DNA of 64,000 bases, taken from positions 31,810,501 through 31,874,500 of the forward strand of contig BRKX01000009.1 in assembly GCA_026008535.1 (NCBI GenBank), written 5' to 3'. This DNA is from Perilla frutescens (taxonomy: Eukaryota; Streptophyta; Magnoliopsida; Lamiales; Lamiaceae). Made by a program: the position numbers and the translations under genes. The notes under the pieces were generated by a model. That model was not told the origin of the DNA and did no database searches. It saw nothing but the letters and a program-made list of their open reading frames with translations. Below are positions 1 through 12,446 of this stretch, piece by piece (position 1 is the first letter of the stretch; every line of letters starts with the position of its first letter).

Positions 1-1219
1 AAATATTTTTAAAATTTAAAATATTAACATAAATTTGCATAAATTATTACCTTAATTTAATTTTTATAATATCAATCTTTCACGGCTTTCTCATAAATTA
101 TAAATTTTGGGTAATCAATTTACATTTATTAACATGATTTATAAAAAAATTATTATAACTATGTTCATACGGAAAATTATTCAGTAAATAATAGAATTTA
201 AGACAGTATTTCTCATTTGTAAGAAATATTTTTAAACAAATATATTAAACATTTAATGTATATTGTTTTGTATTTTTGTAAATTGTACTATATTTTTTTA
301 CTGCAGGTTATTCAATAACGGAGGAATTTTTACATAATACAAGATTAATTGACGCACATGTTGAACATATTTCTAATAATATTATTACCCAAAAGAAACC
401 ATAATGCAAATGAAGAAACATAAATAAATAAATTATGGCCCAAATCATAATTATGTTAAATAATGTTATAGATAATCAAATATGATTACTTTAGATAATT
501 TATATAATCATTTGTTATATGTAATATAGATAATTATATATTAGATAATTTAAAATTATTTATATTAATAAAATATAATATTAGTAAATATATATAATAT
601 ACTTAATATTAAATAATTTTGTTAATGATTATATAATTACTAACTTATTATCTAAATAAATAGTTAATGTAGATAATTATATATGTATATATATATACTT
701 AGAGAATAAAACTAAATAGGTTTTTAATTGTAGTATTAAAAGAGAAATTACAAAAAACATAATAATATATTCTCATAATTAAGTATATTTTTAATGAAAC
801 TAAAAAAAATGATTTAAGAAAAAAAAATTTAATTTTTTATAAAATATTTTTAAAATTTAAAATATTAACATAAATTTGCATAAATTATTACCTTAATTTA
901 ATTTTTATAATATCAATCTTTCACGGCTTTCTCATAAATTATAAATTTTGGGTAATCAATTTACATTTATTAACATGATTTATAAAAAAATTATTATAAC
1001 TATGTTCATACGGAAAATTATTCAGTAATTAATAGAATTTAAGACAGTATTTCTCATTTGTAAGAAATATTTTTAAACAAATATATTAAACATTTAATGT
1101 ATATTGTTTTGTATTTTTGTAAATTGTACTATATTTTTTTACTGCAGGTTATTCAATAACGGAGGAATTTTTACATAATACAAGATTAATTGACGCACAT
1201 GTTGAACATATTTCTAATA
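1..1219 (+). repeat. Direct duplication: 1-378 repeated at 842-1219
   Basis: A 378-bp segment occurs twice with an offset of 841 bp and is almost identical. One visible difference is AGTAAATAAT in copy 1 against AGTAATTAAT in copy 2. Copy 1 may start before the window. Both copies end in CATATTTCTAATA. The 463-bp stretch between them is very AT-rich and shows no gene. Each copy carries an acceptor-like CTGCAG followed by a short open stretch of about 23 codons (304-375 and 1145-1216), so an upstream exon of the Helitron gene may have been duplicated. Confidence 0.85.
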
Positions 1220-1489
1220 CATGTATTTTTTTATTACCTTTTTAAGTAATAGATTATGATATTATAAATAAGTTTTATATTTTTTCTAATATTTAAATCA
1301 TTCATATTTATTCATATATTATTGTATTATTTAACCAGTCTTCAAATAAACTAATTTTAGTGATTTTGTAAATCGAATTGGTAAGTTTGAAATTGAATAC
1401 TGTGAATTTTTTCCCCCACAAATATTATTACTATGTTTTAGTATATTAGATTAAATACATAAAATCATTCTTGAATTATTGAAATACAG

Positions 1490-1730
1490 GTGAAGGCACA
1501 AGTAGATCTCAACAGATTGTTGATTTAACAATCAATGAAGCAGAGGAGGATGACCAGTTAATTGATATACATATTACACAAATTTCTGATATAGGTATTA
1601 AATGCAGTATATGATAAATAAAAATTAAAAATCCAAATATAATAATAATTATATGAATATGATAATAATTTTTTTTGTCAATTTAGGTGAGCAGTTTCAT
1701 CGCAATTGGCACCAATATTGTATTGGTAAG
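1490..1730 (+). pseudogene. Possible upstream exons of the Helitron RepHel gene
   Basis: Two short exon-like stretches are each preceded by an AG acceptor and followed by a GT donor. The first, after 1490, reads an acidic stretch rich in D, E and I. The second, about 1687-1730, reads through a His/Trp-containing stretch and ends at GTAAGT. They lie just upstream of the recognisable helicase exon at 1982. No conserved domain can be named in them. The call rests on splice-like borders and position only. Confidence 0.35.
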
Positions 1731-1981
1731 TTAATAATTGTGTGAAATTGTAATTAGTATTTTTATTTAATAATTGATTTTTATTTAATTTGTTAATTTT
1801 TTACAATTAAAAGAAACGGCCAAAAAATTAAATTTTCTAATTACTCAATTCTTACTTATAATTACAATTGACTTATATAAATTCTTTTTTTTTCACTAAT
1901 ATATGATTTAATAGTCATTATGAATATGATTATGAAATATATTAAATATTTCATTAAAATTTTACATTTTTAACATTTTTA

Positions 1982-3080
1982 GATTATTTAGATCTTGGTG
2001 ATCCAGTTTTTATTTGTGAATTTTGTGGAGCACGTTTTTGGTATGATGAAAGGTTGGGAAAAAATTTAAAATCACGCACCACGAAATACTCATCATGTTG
2101 TATTCGAGGAAAAATTAAATTGCCTCCTGTTCAAAGGCCTCCTAAAGTTTTGGAAAGTTTGTTCTATGATAATGATCAGAAGAGTAAACATTTTCTTGAT
2201 AATATCCATTCATACAATAGTATGTTTTCTTTTACATCGATGGGAGGGAAGATAGATTTGAGTTTAAATACTAACAATTATCCACCGACATTCCGACTGC
2301 ACGGTCAGAATTATCATATGATTGGAAGTCTATTTCCACCTCAAGGTTCTATACCAAAGTTTGCTCAATTATATATTTATGATACTGAAAATGAAGTCGC
2401 AAATAGAATGATGTCTGTGAGGTAATTTATATATTTCTGTTACATTTTTAAAAAAAAATTGTCAATAACATATATGTTTCTTCTAATTTGATTTTATATA
2501 TTATTTTTATGTAGGAACAAAAAAGGCATAAACACACTTCATGCGGAGATTGTTTCTGCACTTAAAACATGTTGGATGATAATAATGTTCTTGTGAAGTC
2601 ATTTAGGATGGCAAAGCACAACATTGTTGATCTTGACCAATCTGATGTTAAGTTGAAATTGATTGGTAGACGTGGAGGCGATGCTAGAACCTATAATCTT
2701 CCAAGTGTGTCTGAAGTGGCTGCATTAGTTGTTGGAGATTTTGATCAGTCTTTCGAAGATAGAGACATAAATATTGGAAACTCAAACAGGAGAATTGAAA
2801 CGCATTAATGAGTTAAATACATCCTATTTGGGTTTACAATATCCTCTTCTGTTTCCATATGGTGAAGACGGTTATAGAGAAGATATACCACTTTCAGATT
2901 TGAGTTCTTCATCAAGTTTTGCTCAAAATATGGTCAGCATAAGAGAATATTTTGTCTATCGGTTGCATGAAAGAGATTGTGATACAAACACCATTCTAAG
3001 CTCAACGAGATTATTTCAACAATTTATTGTTGATGCCTACACAATGATTGAATCTCCTAGACTTTTATACATAGGTACAC
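1982..3080 (+). pseudogene. RepHel Helitron helicase, N-terminal part (broken)
   Basis: This encodes the Helitron-like N-terminal region of the RepHel transposase. The first exon (1982-2421) starts with a YLDLGDP motif and a Cys-x2-Cys pair (CEFC), then a CC...GK...LPP segment and FRLHGQNYH...IGSL, all typical of plant Helitron proteins. An intron (GTAATT...TAG) spans 2422 to about 2515. The next exon has two frameshifts. One is near 2567, just before the MLDDNNVLVKSFRMAK motif. The other is near 2774, before the segment with QYPLLFPYGEDG. The sequence then reads LFQQFIVDAYTMIES and stops at the LTR insertion at 3081. The frame continues correctly into 8698 if the insertion and one TSD copy are ignored. 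Confidence 0.85.
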
Positions 3081-4533
3081 TGATAACCTCATATTTTACA
3101 TGTATTTTGAGGTACATTTGAGTGGTATTTGATGGGCATTGCATGCATGAAGTGTTGAGTTTTGCATAGTTTTCTATGTTTTGTGCAATGTCACGTGTTT
3201 GTTCATTGTGAAGGGAATTAATGTCATTTTTTGTGTGGACTTCAAATGAGTGTGGGAACACCCTAAAAAGATGGGAAATCAAGTTAGGAACGCGTTGCAA
3301 AAAGAATCGGATCAATCGGACGAGAAACGAGTGAGAACGAAGCAAAACAGTGAAAGGCTGCCGGACTGCCACGTGGACCCGCGACCAGGGAGATTAGTCG
3401 CGACCGGGGTCGTGAATTTTGCTCTTCGGACCCCCCTCTCAGTCGCGAGTTGCAGGAAAATGCCACGTGGACTCGCGACGTCACCCGCGACCGACCCGGT
3501 CGCGAGCGAAGCCCTGGGAGTACCATTTTTGGTCTATTTTGGCCCGTTTTCTTTCCCTTTTCGACTAGGATACTTCCTACACTATATATACCTTCTCCAA
3601 CACGAAAATTGGATATCACAAATCCTACCATAACTCCAAAAACCACAAGAACACACACCATATTCCTCTCTTAAACACAGAGATAGAGAGTTGCAGAGAA
3701 GAACACGGAGAGCAAGACCAAAAGATTCAAGCCAAGCAAGAATAGAGACGGAATAATTACTTCCGGGTTTTATTTATCTTTATTTCTGTTGGACATGGTT
3801 TCTTGTTGGATTTTAGTTTTCTATATTTATATGGATAGCTAAACCCTATTTTTCTAGGGTTGGATGATGAATTATTTATGAATTTTATTTTATTGGTTTT
3901 ATCATATTTCCTATGACTTTATCTTGATCTTTGATTACTCTTGTTTTTATCTGTATTGTTTAACTGATCACTAAATGATACAATTTGATGTGTTAATTCA
4001 TAAATCGAGAGAGGAGTTTTAACACGTGATCTGGAGTAATTAACTCATTAATCAATAGCACTCGAGAGGGTTGAGGTTAATTGAGAGAACAATAGACCCT
4101 GTGAGCCATTAGAAGTTGCATGCTAGGCATTGAATGGAGACGTTAATACTAGTTGTGTGATCCACGCTTTAGGCACTTCGAGAGAAGGTTTAAGGTATAA
4201 TTGTGGTTGTTCTAGCTAGATTTAAGTCCCTACATAGGTGTATGATGAAACAATTAAATAAATGGATTAGATAAGGATTCTCCAACTCTAGAATTCGTCT
4301 TTCTCCGTTGTTTCTTCTTTACTCTTTCTTCTCTGTGTTTCCATTTATATTATATGTTTAAGTATTTTAATTAGTTCAAAACTCTTTAATCAATTGTCTA
4401 GATAGCATTTAGGAGTTAAGTTCTAGTACTTAGTTAGTTAAATATTAAATCTCTGTGGATACGATACTCTTGTTCACCGCTACACTATAAACCTCACTGT
4501 GCACTTGCAGTTAGGTTAAATAAATACCGAACA
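3081..4533 (+). repeat. 5' LTR of the Athila-like element (1453 bp)
   Basis: It matches 7229-8692 along its whole length, with scattered substitutions and a short indel in the GC-rich block near 3500. It starts TGATAACCTC and ends CCGAACA. A TATA-like ACTATATATA lies at 3581-3590. Upstream of it, 3360-3520 is a GC-rich island with repeated TCGCGA cores and two CCACGTGG (G-box) sites. No host gene is seen here. Confidence 0.92.
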
Positions 4534-4539
4534 AGTTTT

Positions 4540-4557
4540 TGGTGCCGTTGCCGGGGA
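4540..4557 (+). other. Primer-binding site, tRNA-Asp type
   Basis: TGGTGCCGTTGCCGGGGA lies 6 bp after the LTR. It is complementary to the 3' end of plant tRNA-Asp except for one base (T for C at position 4). This site is characteristic of Athila and Tat lineages of Ty3/gypsy elements. Confidence 0.85.
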
Positions 4558-4670
4558 TTTAATTTTTAATTTCTAATATTAGAATAAAATTTCTTGTGCT
4601 AATTTAGACTTTTTTTTTATTTTTTTTTTCTTTCGTTCAGTGTCTTTTGGTGTTTGTAGGAGCGTGAGAT

Positions 4671-5621
4671 ATGGCTACCAGCAGTTATCTGTGGCATGGA
4701 GACTATCAATTCCAAAACCTGAGAGATGCTGCAGAGATTCATAAGATAAACCCCATCTCGAGATTGGCGACTCAGGTGTCTACCCTAACTTCAACAGTCA
4801 ACAAATTTGATGCACTTATCCAATCAAGATCCATGGCGTGCACGATTCAACCTTGGGAAAGTGTGAACCATGGAATTCCAAGGACTTTTGGTAATAATTA
4901 CCAAGGTGGCAGTCTATACCACCAAGGTAATACACCAACTATGGATGAGTTGCTGATAGAGTTTATGGAAAGAACTGAGAAGTACATGGGGGAGACAGAA
5001 GCTCGATGTGAAAAGCTAGAGAGCATAATTGGATCTATGGGAGCACAATTCAAGATAATGGAGATTCAAATGTGACAACTATCTAACATCATTGAATGCC
5101 AACGATAACCTATTCAACTTCCAAGAACTACAAATGAACGCCCTCCCTTGCTCTTAGAGGATGACGAACATGTGGAGATTTCAGAAGATAGTTTGGAGGA
5201 GCCGGAGGAAGTAAACATGCCATCCGTACCAGCTCCTATAGTCCTTCAAGACACTTTAATTTTATCTTCTCAAAGAAGACAACTGACGGGGGAGTATGAT
5301 GTGCTGCAAATGCCGGAGACTTGCAATGTCATAATTTCAAGGAAGTTACAGGCCTACCAAACAATGAGGGAGTCTCACTCGGCACCATATTTCTTTTCTT
5401 CTCCTAATCTAAATTCTCTTTATGTGAACTTTTCTAATTTGGAGTATTATGACTCTTGTGATGAGGGTTTTGTGATGCAGGATATTCCAAAGAAGAAAGG
5501 TGAATTCTACACTTGGAAAGATGGGAAAGAAAAGGATATGATGAAGATTAGCCGAAGAAAAGTGCATTCTAGCTCTGAGCACCAAAAGACAATGGCCGCC
5601 ATCCAGCTGGCGGATCCGTGA
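4671..5621 (+). pseudogene. Athila-like gag C-terminal remnant fused to a protease-flank remnant
   Basis: A single frame runs from 4671 to 5621 with in-frame stops at 5073-5075 and 5106-5108. The first part (MDELLIEFMERTEKYMGE...EKLESI) matches the gag C-terminal coiled region of the related element at 34120-34240. The second part contains ETCNVIISRKL, corresponding to the stretch just before the protease in that relative (ENCSVVIQKKL). The catalytic protease segment and all of pol are missing. This looks like an internal deletion that joined gag to the region after pol. No functional product is expected. Confidence 0.7.
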
Positions 5622-7228
5622 TTTCAAATAGGTCGTCTGGCTGAAGACGTTAAAAAAAGCGCTTGTTGGGAGGCAACCCAATGTTTTAGTTTCTTTTTCT
5701 TTTGTTTAGTTTTTTTTATTATTTATGTTTTTCACTTCTATTTCTGAGTTTTGCAGGTAAAGAACACTTGGATGTTGTATTTTGGGGGATAGCGAATCAA
5801 TCAACTTGTCTTTCGACAAGTTTGGGGGAGGACATTGAACCTGAACAGTCATCCACTTGATTTCTGTAAGTGGTCGACGACACCCTCATGCATTCTTACA
5901 AACTTATTCCATCCCGTGGATTTGAATAAGTTTGGGGGGATGTATGCTTGTGGTGTCTAGACCTTTATTTTATTTTACCTGTGTTACTTGTTTAGTTTTG
6001 TTTTGTTTTTCGGAAAGTTTGAAATTTTTTGAATTTTGGTCTTGATTTTTTTGTGGGATTTTGATGATACGTGCTTTATTATTTATGGTTTAGTGCTTAT
6101 GATCGAGATTATTTAATTGGGAATAATTTGAGCATGTATAGCATGATTTGAATGAGCATGTGTTTTAGAGATTTTCGAGCTTTATTTTGGCCAATGTGAG
6201 CTGTGAGATTTTGAGCCCATAAGACTGTTGTCTTAATTTTTGTTCTTGTGTGTTGGTTGTCTGTACACTTGTTTCTCTAGAACTTGCATGTCGTCTTGCT
6301 TGAGATTGAGTTGCTGTGCTTGAAAATAGGAGATGATAGTAGGCCATCTTTTCTTTAGCTATTTATCCATACAATATCCTAAATTCATTATATTCCTTTG
6401 CAAGCCCTTTTGTGCCTAATTGCCTTTTCTTTGGAAGCCTATTTGGGATGTCATTTGTTGATTCTTGTGGAGAAATAGGAAGAAAGGTAAGGAATTATGG
6501 AGTTGGGATGGAAAAAAAATGGTGATAATTGGTGAATTTTTGTTGGTGCACAAAAAAAATGCTTTGTGAGTGTTGAAAAGAAGAAAAAAAAAGATGAAAA
6601 GAGCACAAAAAGAAAAAAAATGTGAAAAGTGCCAATAAAAAGAAATAAAGAAAAGAGACCAAAGGTCCATAAGTTGAACGAAAGAAAAAAAATATAAATG
6701 ACTTAAGGTGGTGTATGAGGAAGTTGGAAAAATTCCAACTAGTGTTTGAATGTGAAAAGTAGTTGGGAATAGAAAGTAAAAGTGGTGGATTGTATTGCAA
6801 TTTTTTAGTCACTTTAGCCAAATATTCCTAACATTAACCCAAGCCTACGTTACAACCTTAACGAAAGTCCTATTTGATCTTAATTTTGAGCACATTTGTT
6901 TGTCAGTGGAGAGCTTAGATTGCATGCAAGCATATGGTAGATCAAGTGTATAGTTCAATGTTTCAATGAGTGATTACCCTTATTTTATCACACTTTGAGT
7001 GTTTGAGCGAAACACACACCGGTGAGGATCATTGGCTTGATATTTGCTCATTGAAATCTATCGCATGTGTTCATGATTTGAGTGTTGTGCTTGTTTTTGT
7101 TATTCCCGATTAGATTTTCGAGATTGTAGATGCTAGATTATAAATTGTGGAGTTATTTATTGTTTGAATTCCATGTTTGGTTTTTGTTCTTTGTTTGGGG
7201 ACAAACAATGTTTTAAGTTTGGGGGAGT
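5622..7228 (+). other. Non-coding 3' internal region of the Athila-like element, with PPT
   Basis: About 1.6 kb without a gene. It begins with the conserved Athila post-integrase motif GCGCTTGTTGGGAGGCAACC (5659-5678). It has several TTTGGGGGA purine-rich copies (near 5820, 5930 and 7215) and an A-rich, poly-A interrupted stretch at 6500-6700. The polypurine tract at about 7217-7226 abuts the 3' LTR. Long open frames on the minus strand here are only low-complexity Phe/Ser-rich readings. Confidence 0.7.
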
Positions 7229-8692
7229 TGATAACCTCATATTTTACATGTATTTTAAGGTACATTTGAGTGGTATTTGATGGGCATTGCATGCATGAAT
7301 TGTTGAGTTTTGCATAGTTTTCTATGTTTTGTGCAATGTCACGTGTTTGTTCATTGTGAAGGGAATTAATGTCATTTTTTGTGTAGACTTCAAATGAGTG
7401 TGGGAATACCCTAGAAATATGGGAAATCAAGTTAGGAACGTGTTGCAAAAAGAATCGGGTCAATCGGACGAGAAACGAGTGAGAACGAAGTAAAACAGTG
7501 AAAGGCTGCCGGACTGCCACGTGGACCCGCGACCAGGGAGATTAGTCGCGACCGGGGTCGCGAATTTTGCTCTTCGGACCCCCCTCTCAGTCGCGAGTTG
7601 CAGGAAAATGCCACGTGGACTCGCGACCTCACCCGCGACCGACCCGGTCACGAGCGAGGTCGCGAGTGAAGCCCTGGGAGTACAATTTTTGGCCTAATTT
7701 GGGCCGTTTTCTTTCCCTTTTCGACTAGGATACTTCCTACACTATATATACCTTCTCCAACACGAAAATTGAATATTACAAACCCTACCATAACTCCAAA
7801 AACCATAAGAACACACACCATATTCCTCTCTTAAACACAGAGATAGAGAGTTGCAGAGAAGAACACGGAGAGCAAGACCAAGAGATTCAAGCCAAGCAAG
7901 AATAGAGACAGAATAATTACTTCCGGGTTTTATTTATCTTTATTTCTGTTGGACATGGTTTCTTGTTGGATTTTAGTTTTCTATATTTATATGGATAGCT
8001 AAACCCTAGTTTTCTAGGGTTGGATGATGAATTATTTATAAAGTTTATTTTATTGGTTTTATCATATTTCCTATGACTTTATCTTGATCTTTGATTACTC
8101 TTTTTTTATCTGTATTGTTTAACTGATCACTAAATGATACAATTTGATGTGTTAATTCATAAATCGAGAGAGGAGTTTTAACACGTGATCTGGAGTAATT
8201 AACTCATTTATCAATAGCACTCGAGAGGGTTGAGGTTAATTGAGAGAACAATAGACCCTGGGAGCCATTAGGAGTTGCATGCTAGGCATTGAACGGAGAC
8301 GTTAATACTAGTTGTGTGATCCACGCTTTAGGCACTTGGAGAGAAGGTTTAAGGTATAATTATGGTTGTTCTAGCTAGATTTAAGTCCATACATAGGTGT
8401 ATGATGAAACAATTAAATAAATGGATTAGATAAGGATTCTCCAACTCTAGAATTCATCTTTCTCCGTTCTTTCTTCTTTACTCTTTCTTCTCTGTGTTTC
8501 CATTTATATTATATGTTTAAGTATTTTAATTAGTTCAAAACTCTTTAATCGATTGTCTAGATAGCATTTAGGAGTTAAGTTCTAGTACTTAGTTAGTTAA
8601 ATATTAAATCTCTGTGGATACGATACTCTTGTTCACCGCTACACTATAAACCTCACTATGCACTTGCAGTTAGGTTAAATAAATACCGAACA
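7229..8692 (+). repeat. 3' LTR of the Athila-like element (1464 bp)
   Basis: The partner of 3081-4533, beginning TGATAACCTC directly after the polypurine tract and ending CCGAACA before the TACAC duplication. Divergence from the 5' LTR is small (a few percent by eye), so the insertion is fairly recent. Its GC island (7505-7675) has one more GGTCGCGAG-type unit than the 5' copy. Confidence 0.92.
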
Positions 8693-8697
8693 TACAC

Positions 8698-11600
8698 ATC
8701 AACAATCATTGAGATGTCATATGTATAGAGGTTTAGAAGAGGCTCTAACAAGAGGTGAAAGAAATCCAGCAACTCAAGGAAGACGTGTTATCTTACCTTC
8801 CACATTCACTGGAGGAGCTCGATACATGATTCAAAATTATCAAGATGCTATGGCTATTTGTCAGTGGGCTGGATATCCAAATCTATTCATCATATTTACA
8901 TGCAATCCAAGATGGCCAGAAATTGTTAGATATGTGCAGGAAAAAGGATTGAAACCTGAAGATCGTCCCGATATTGTTTGTCGAGTTTTCAAAATGAAGC
9001 TGGACAATTTGATTCAAGATTTGCGTCAAAATAATATATTTGGAAATGGTAAAGCAGGTGCGTGTTAATTTTTTAAAATATATTTTTCGTTTAAGGTTTT
9101 ATTTTAATTTAATTTTATGTTTTTTATCTTGAATCATAGTGGTATACACTGTTGAATTTCAAAAGAGGGGCCTTCCACATGCGCATATACTGCTTTTCAT
9201 ATCGAAAGAGGATCAAAATAGAGAATCAGAAGTGATTGACCAGATTATATCAGCTGAAATACCTGATAAAGAGCTTGATCCACAATATTACACAGTTGTG
9301 CAGGATTTCATGATTCATAGTCCATGTGGTGTTGCGAAAAAAAACTCACCATGCATGAGAGATGGTCGTTGCAGTAAATATTTTCCAAGAAATTTTATTG
9401 AGACAACAACCACAGATGAAGATGGATATCCAATATATAGACGTAGAGACAATGGAAGAACAATTTTGAAGAATTGAATGCTAATGGATAATAGATACGT
9501 GGTTCCTCACAATCGATTCCTTCTGATGAATTATGCTGCCCATATAAATGTGGAATGGTGCAACCAGTCAAGATCAATAAAATATCTGTTCAAATATGTG
9601 AACAAAGGTCACGATTGTGTCACTGTAGCATTTTATCAGAGTGCTGAAGATGATGAAAGTGGGAAGAATATTGATGAGATAAGTATGTATTATGATTGCA
9701 GATATATTTCCCCATGTGAGGCTGCATGGAGAATATTTGGATTTCACATTCAATACAAATACCCTCCAGTTGAGAGATTAAGTTTTCATCTTGAAAATGA
9801 ACAGACAGTTTTCTTTCAAGATTCTGATTCTATTGATGATGTCCTCAATAGACCAACGGTTTATGAAAGTATGTTTTTAGCTTGGTTTGAAGCAAATAAG
9901 AAGTATCCGGAGGCGCGGAAACTTACTTATGTTCAATTTCCAACAAGCTTTGTTTGGAAAAAAGCTACAAAAGAATGGGTACCGAGGAAAAAAAAATTCT
10001 CAATTGGAAGAATTTTCTTTGTTCCTCCAGGCAGTGGGGAAATGTATTATTTAAGATGTTTGCTTAATGTAGTGCGGGGTCCTACGTGTTATGAAGACAT
10101 CAGAAAAATTAATGGTGTTCAGTATGCTTCATTCAGAGATGCATGTTATGCTTTGGGGTTGTTAGATGATGATAAGGAATTTATTGATGGGATCATTGAA
10201 GCAAGCTATTGGTCATCTGCTGAATCTTTGAGAAAGTTATTTGTTACACTGTTAGCATCTGATTCAATGGGACGTCCAGAACTTGTGTGGAATAATTGTT
10301 GAATATATTTATCTGATGACATATTATACAAGCAACGATCAGTACTACAACAACCAGGTATTTAAAATTTTAATTTTTTAATATTTATTTAATTTTTTCA
10401 TAATATTTGAACTTTAATTATTAAATATTCTTATAAATGTACAGAATTGCACTTGACCGATGAACAAATTCAAAGTTATTGTCTAGTAGAAATAGAAAAG
10501 TTGATGAAGAGTTTTGGAAGGACTTTACGAGAATTTGAAGGTATGTCATTTCCAAGTTCTGACTTTTTTCAGTCTGAGGAAAACAGATTGATAAATGATG
10601 AAATGAGATATGACAGAACCAAATTGGAAAATGATCACAAAGTGTTTGTTAGCAAACTTACAGATGAACAACATAATGTGTATCAAATTGTTTTGGATGC
10701 TATATCATCAGAGTCAGGTGGCATGTTTTTTCTGTATGGATATGGAGGTACTGGAAAGACATTTATATGGAAGACATTATCAGCAGCATTGAGATCAAAA
10801 GGATAAATTGTGTTAAATGTTGCATCAAGTGGTATTGCTTCTATATTATTACCAGGTGGACGGACAGCACATTCAAGATTTAAGATACCCTTAAATCCAA
10901 ATGAGGATTCCACCTGCAACATTATCCAAGGAAGTCCGCTAGCAGAATTGATTGTTAGATGCAAACTTATAATTTGGGATGAGGCACCTATGATGCACAA
11001 GTACTACTTTGAAGCTTTGGATCGAACACTTCGAGATATAATGCGTGTTTCTGATTCATCAAGTGCACATAGAATTTTTGGAGGAAAAACAATCATTTTC
11101 GGAGGAGATTTCTGACAGATCTTACCAGTTATTCCAAAAGGAAGCAGACAGGATATTGTTCACGCCACAATAAATTCTTCTTATATGTGGAAAGATTGCA
11201 GGGTACTGAGATTAACAAAAAATCTCAGATTGTCAAATTTGGGTCCCAATGATGCAGTTGATGAGGTTGAACAATTTGCAAATTGGATTGCCAGTATTGG
11301 AGATGGTACAATCGGTGGCTCAAATGATGGACATGTAAATATTGACATCCCGGATGACATTTTATTGAAATGGTCAGAAGATCCAATTTCAGCAATTTTT
11401 GACAGTACTTTTCCATCATATGGTATTGATATTACAGATACAACTTATCTACAAGAACGAGCAATACTTGCTCCAACTTTAAATGTGGTTGAATCTGTAA
11501 ATCAATACATGCTTTCTTTGAACAAGGATGATTACAGATTGTATTTGAGTTCTGACTCAACATGCAACTCAGAAAACAATACAGGTTTGTTACAAGAAGT

Positions 11601-12096
11601 TCATACTCCATAATTCTTAAACAGTATAAGATGCTCAGGGATTCCGAATCATGAATTATTTTTGAAAGTCGTTACTCCTGTTATGTTGTTGAGAAACATA
11701 AATCATGCAAATGGTTTATGTAATGGGACTCGATTGATGATCACAAGGCTTGGCAAACATGTTCTCGAAGCAAGATTTCTCACTGGCAAAAATGCACAGC
11801 AAATGGTACTTATTCCAAGAATGTCTCTTACGCCTGCTGATCCAAGATTGCCATTTAAGTTTCAGAGAAGACAATTTCCTCTCATGCCCTCATATGCAAT
11901 GACAATAAATAAGAGCCAAGGACAATCGTTGTCACATGTTGGTTTATTGTTGCAGAAATCAGTTTTCACTCATGGCCAATTGTACGTTGTTGTTTCAAGG
12001 GTTAGAAGTCGTAGTGGCTTGGAGATCTTACTTGATGATAATGATAGAAACACCACTACAAATGTTGTGTATAGAGAAGTTTTTCAGAATCTGTAA
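8698..12096 (+). pseudogene. RepHel Helitron helicase, C-terminal part (Rep-side motifs and Pif1-like helicase), broken
   Basis: This continues the gene interrupted at 3080. Recognisable parts in order: FTGG.RYM.QNYQDAMAI and FTCNP.WPEI (8810-8935); VYTVEFQKRGLPHAHIL, which includes the Rep two-His motif (9141-9190); NVEWCNQSRSIKYLFKYV (9550-9600); the Walker A motif GYGGTGKT (10741-10764); the Walker B-like IIWDEAPM (10971-10994); and the helicase C-terminus ending REVFQNL. Introns are inferred at 9058-9139 and about 10358-10443. In-frame stops occur at 9475 (Gly expected), 10300 (Trp expected), 10804, 11113 (TGA where CGA/Arg is expected) and 11611. The protein would start DNA-strand transfer in rolling-circle transposition. 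This copy is dead. Confidence 0.9.
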
Positions 12097-12446
12097 ATTT
12101 CATACTTTATTTTTTTTTAATTATTCAGTATTATTTTTCATAATATATACTTATAGATTGTGTATGATTTAATTGAGAATTAATATCATTTTAATTTGTT
12201 AAGAACTATATAAATACTTTTTATATATATGTTATCTAAAATTTATGTTAATAATTTTTTGTATACATTTAATAATTATGATAGTCTTACAAGTAATTTT
12301 ATACAATTTAAATACTAAGCTATGTAAAATTACATAAAATTTAATATAATATTAATTTCAACTAATTTTTTTTCGTAAAACGCATCAAGGAAATAACAAT
12401 ACGTTGCCACCATGCAACACACGACTCACATACCGATTTACTTCCA
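12097..12446 (+). other. AT-rich Helitron 3' non-coding tail
   Basis: About 350 bp of AT-rich sequence between the helicase stop codon and the terminal hairpin. No gene or clear secondary motif is seen. Confidence 0.6.

Larger units (their letters stand above)
3081..8692 (+). mobile_element. Athila-like LTR retrotransposon, pol deleted, inserted in the Helitron
   Basis: A complete LTR-internal-LTR structure of 5.6 kb flanked by the 5-bp target duplication TACAC (3076-3080 and 8693-8697). The LTRs begin TGATAACC and end CCGAACA. A tRNA-Asp type primer site follows the left LTR, and a polypurine tract (TTTGGGGGAG) precedes the right LTR. The 2.7-kb interior keeps only remnants of gag and of the post-protease region. 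Protease core, reverse transcriptase, RNase H and integrase are absent. The element is therefore non-autonomous. Its orientation matches the interrupted helicase gene. Confidence 0.9.

Noticed and set aside
3284..3661. Open frames across the LTR GC island on both strands
   Set aside because: They arise from repeated CGCGA motifs, occur again in the other LTR with different lengths, and match no protein.
6416..6821. Overlapping minus-strand open frames rich in Phe and Ser
   Set aside because: They are the antisense of an A-rich stretch in the Athila-like element interior. There is no domain and the composition is low complexity.
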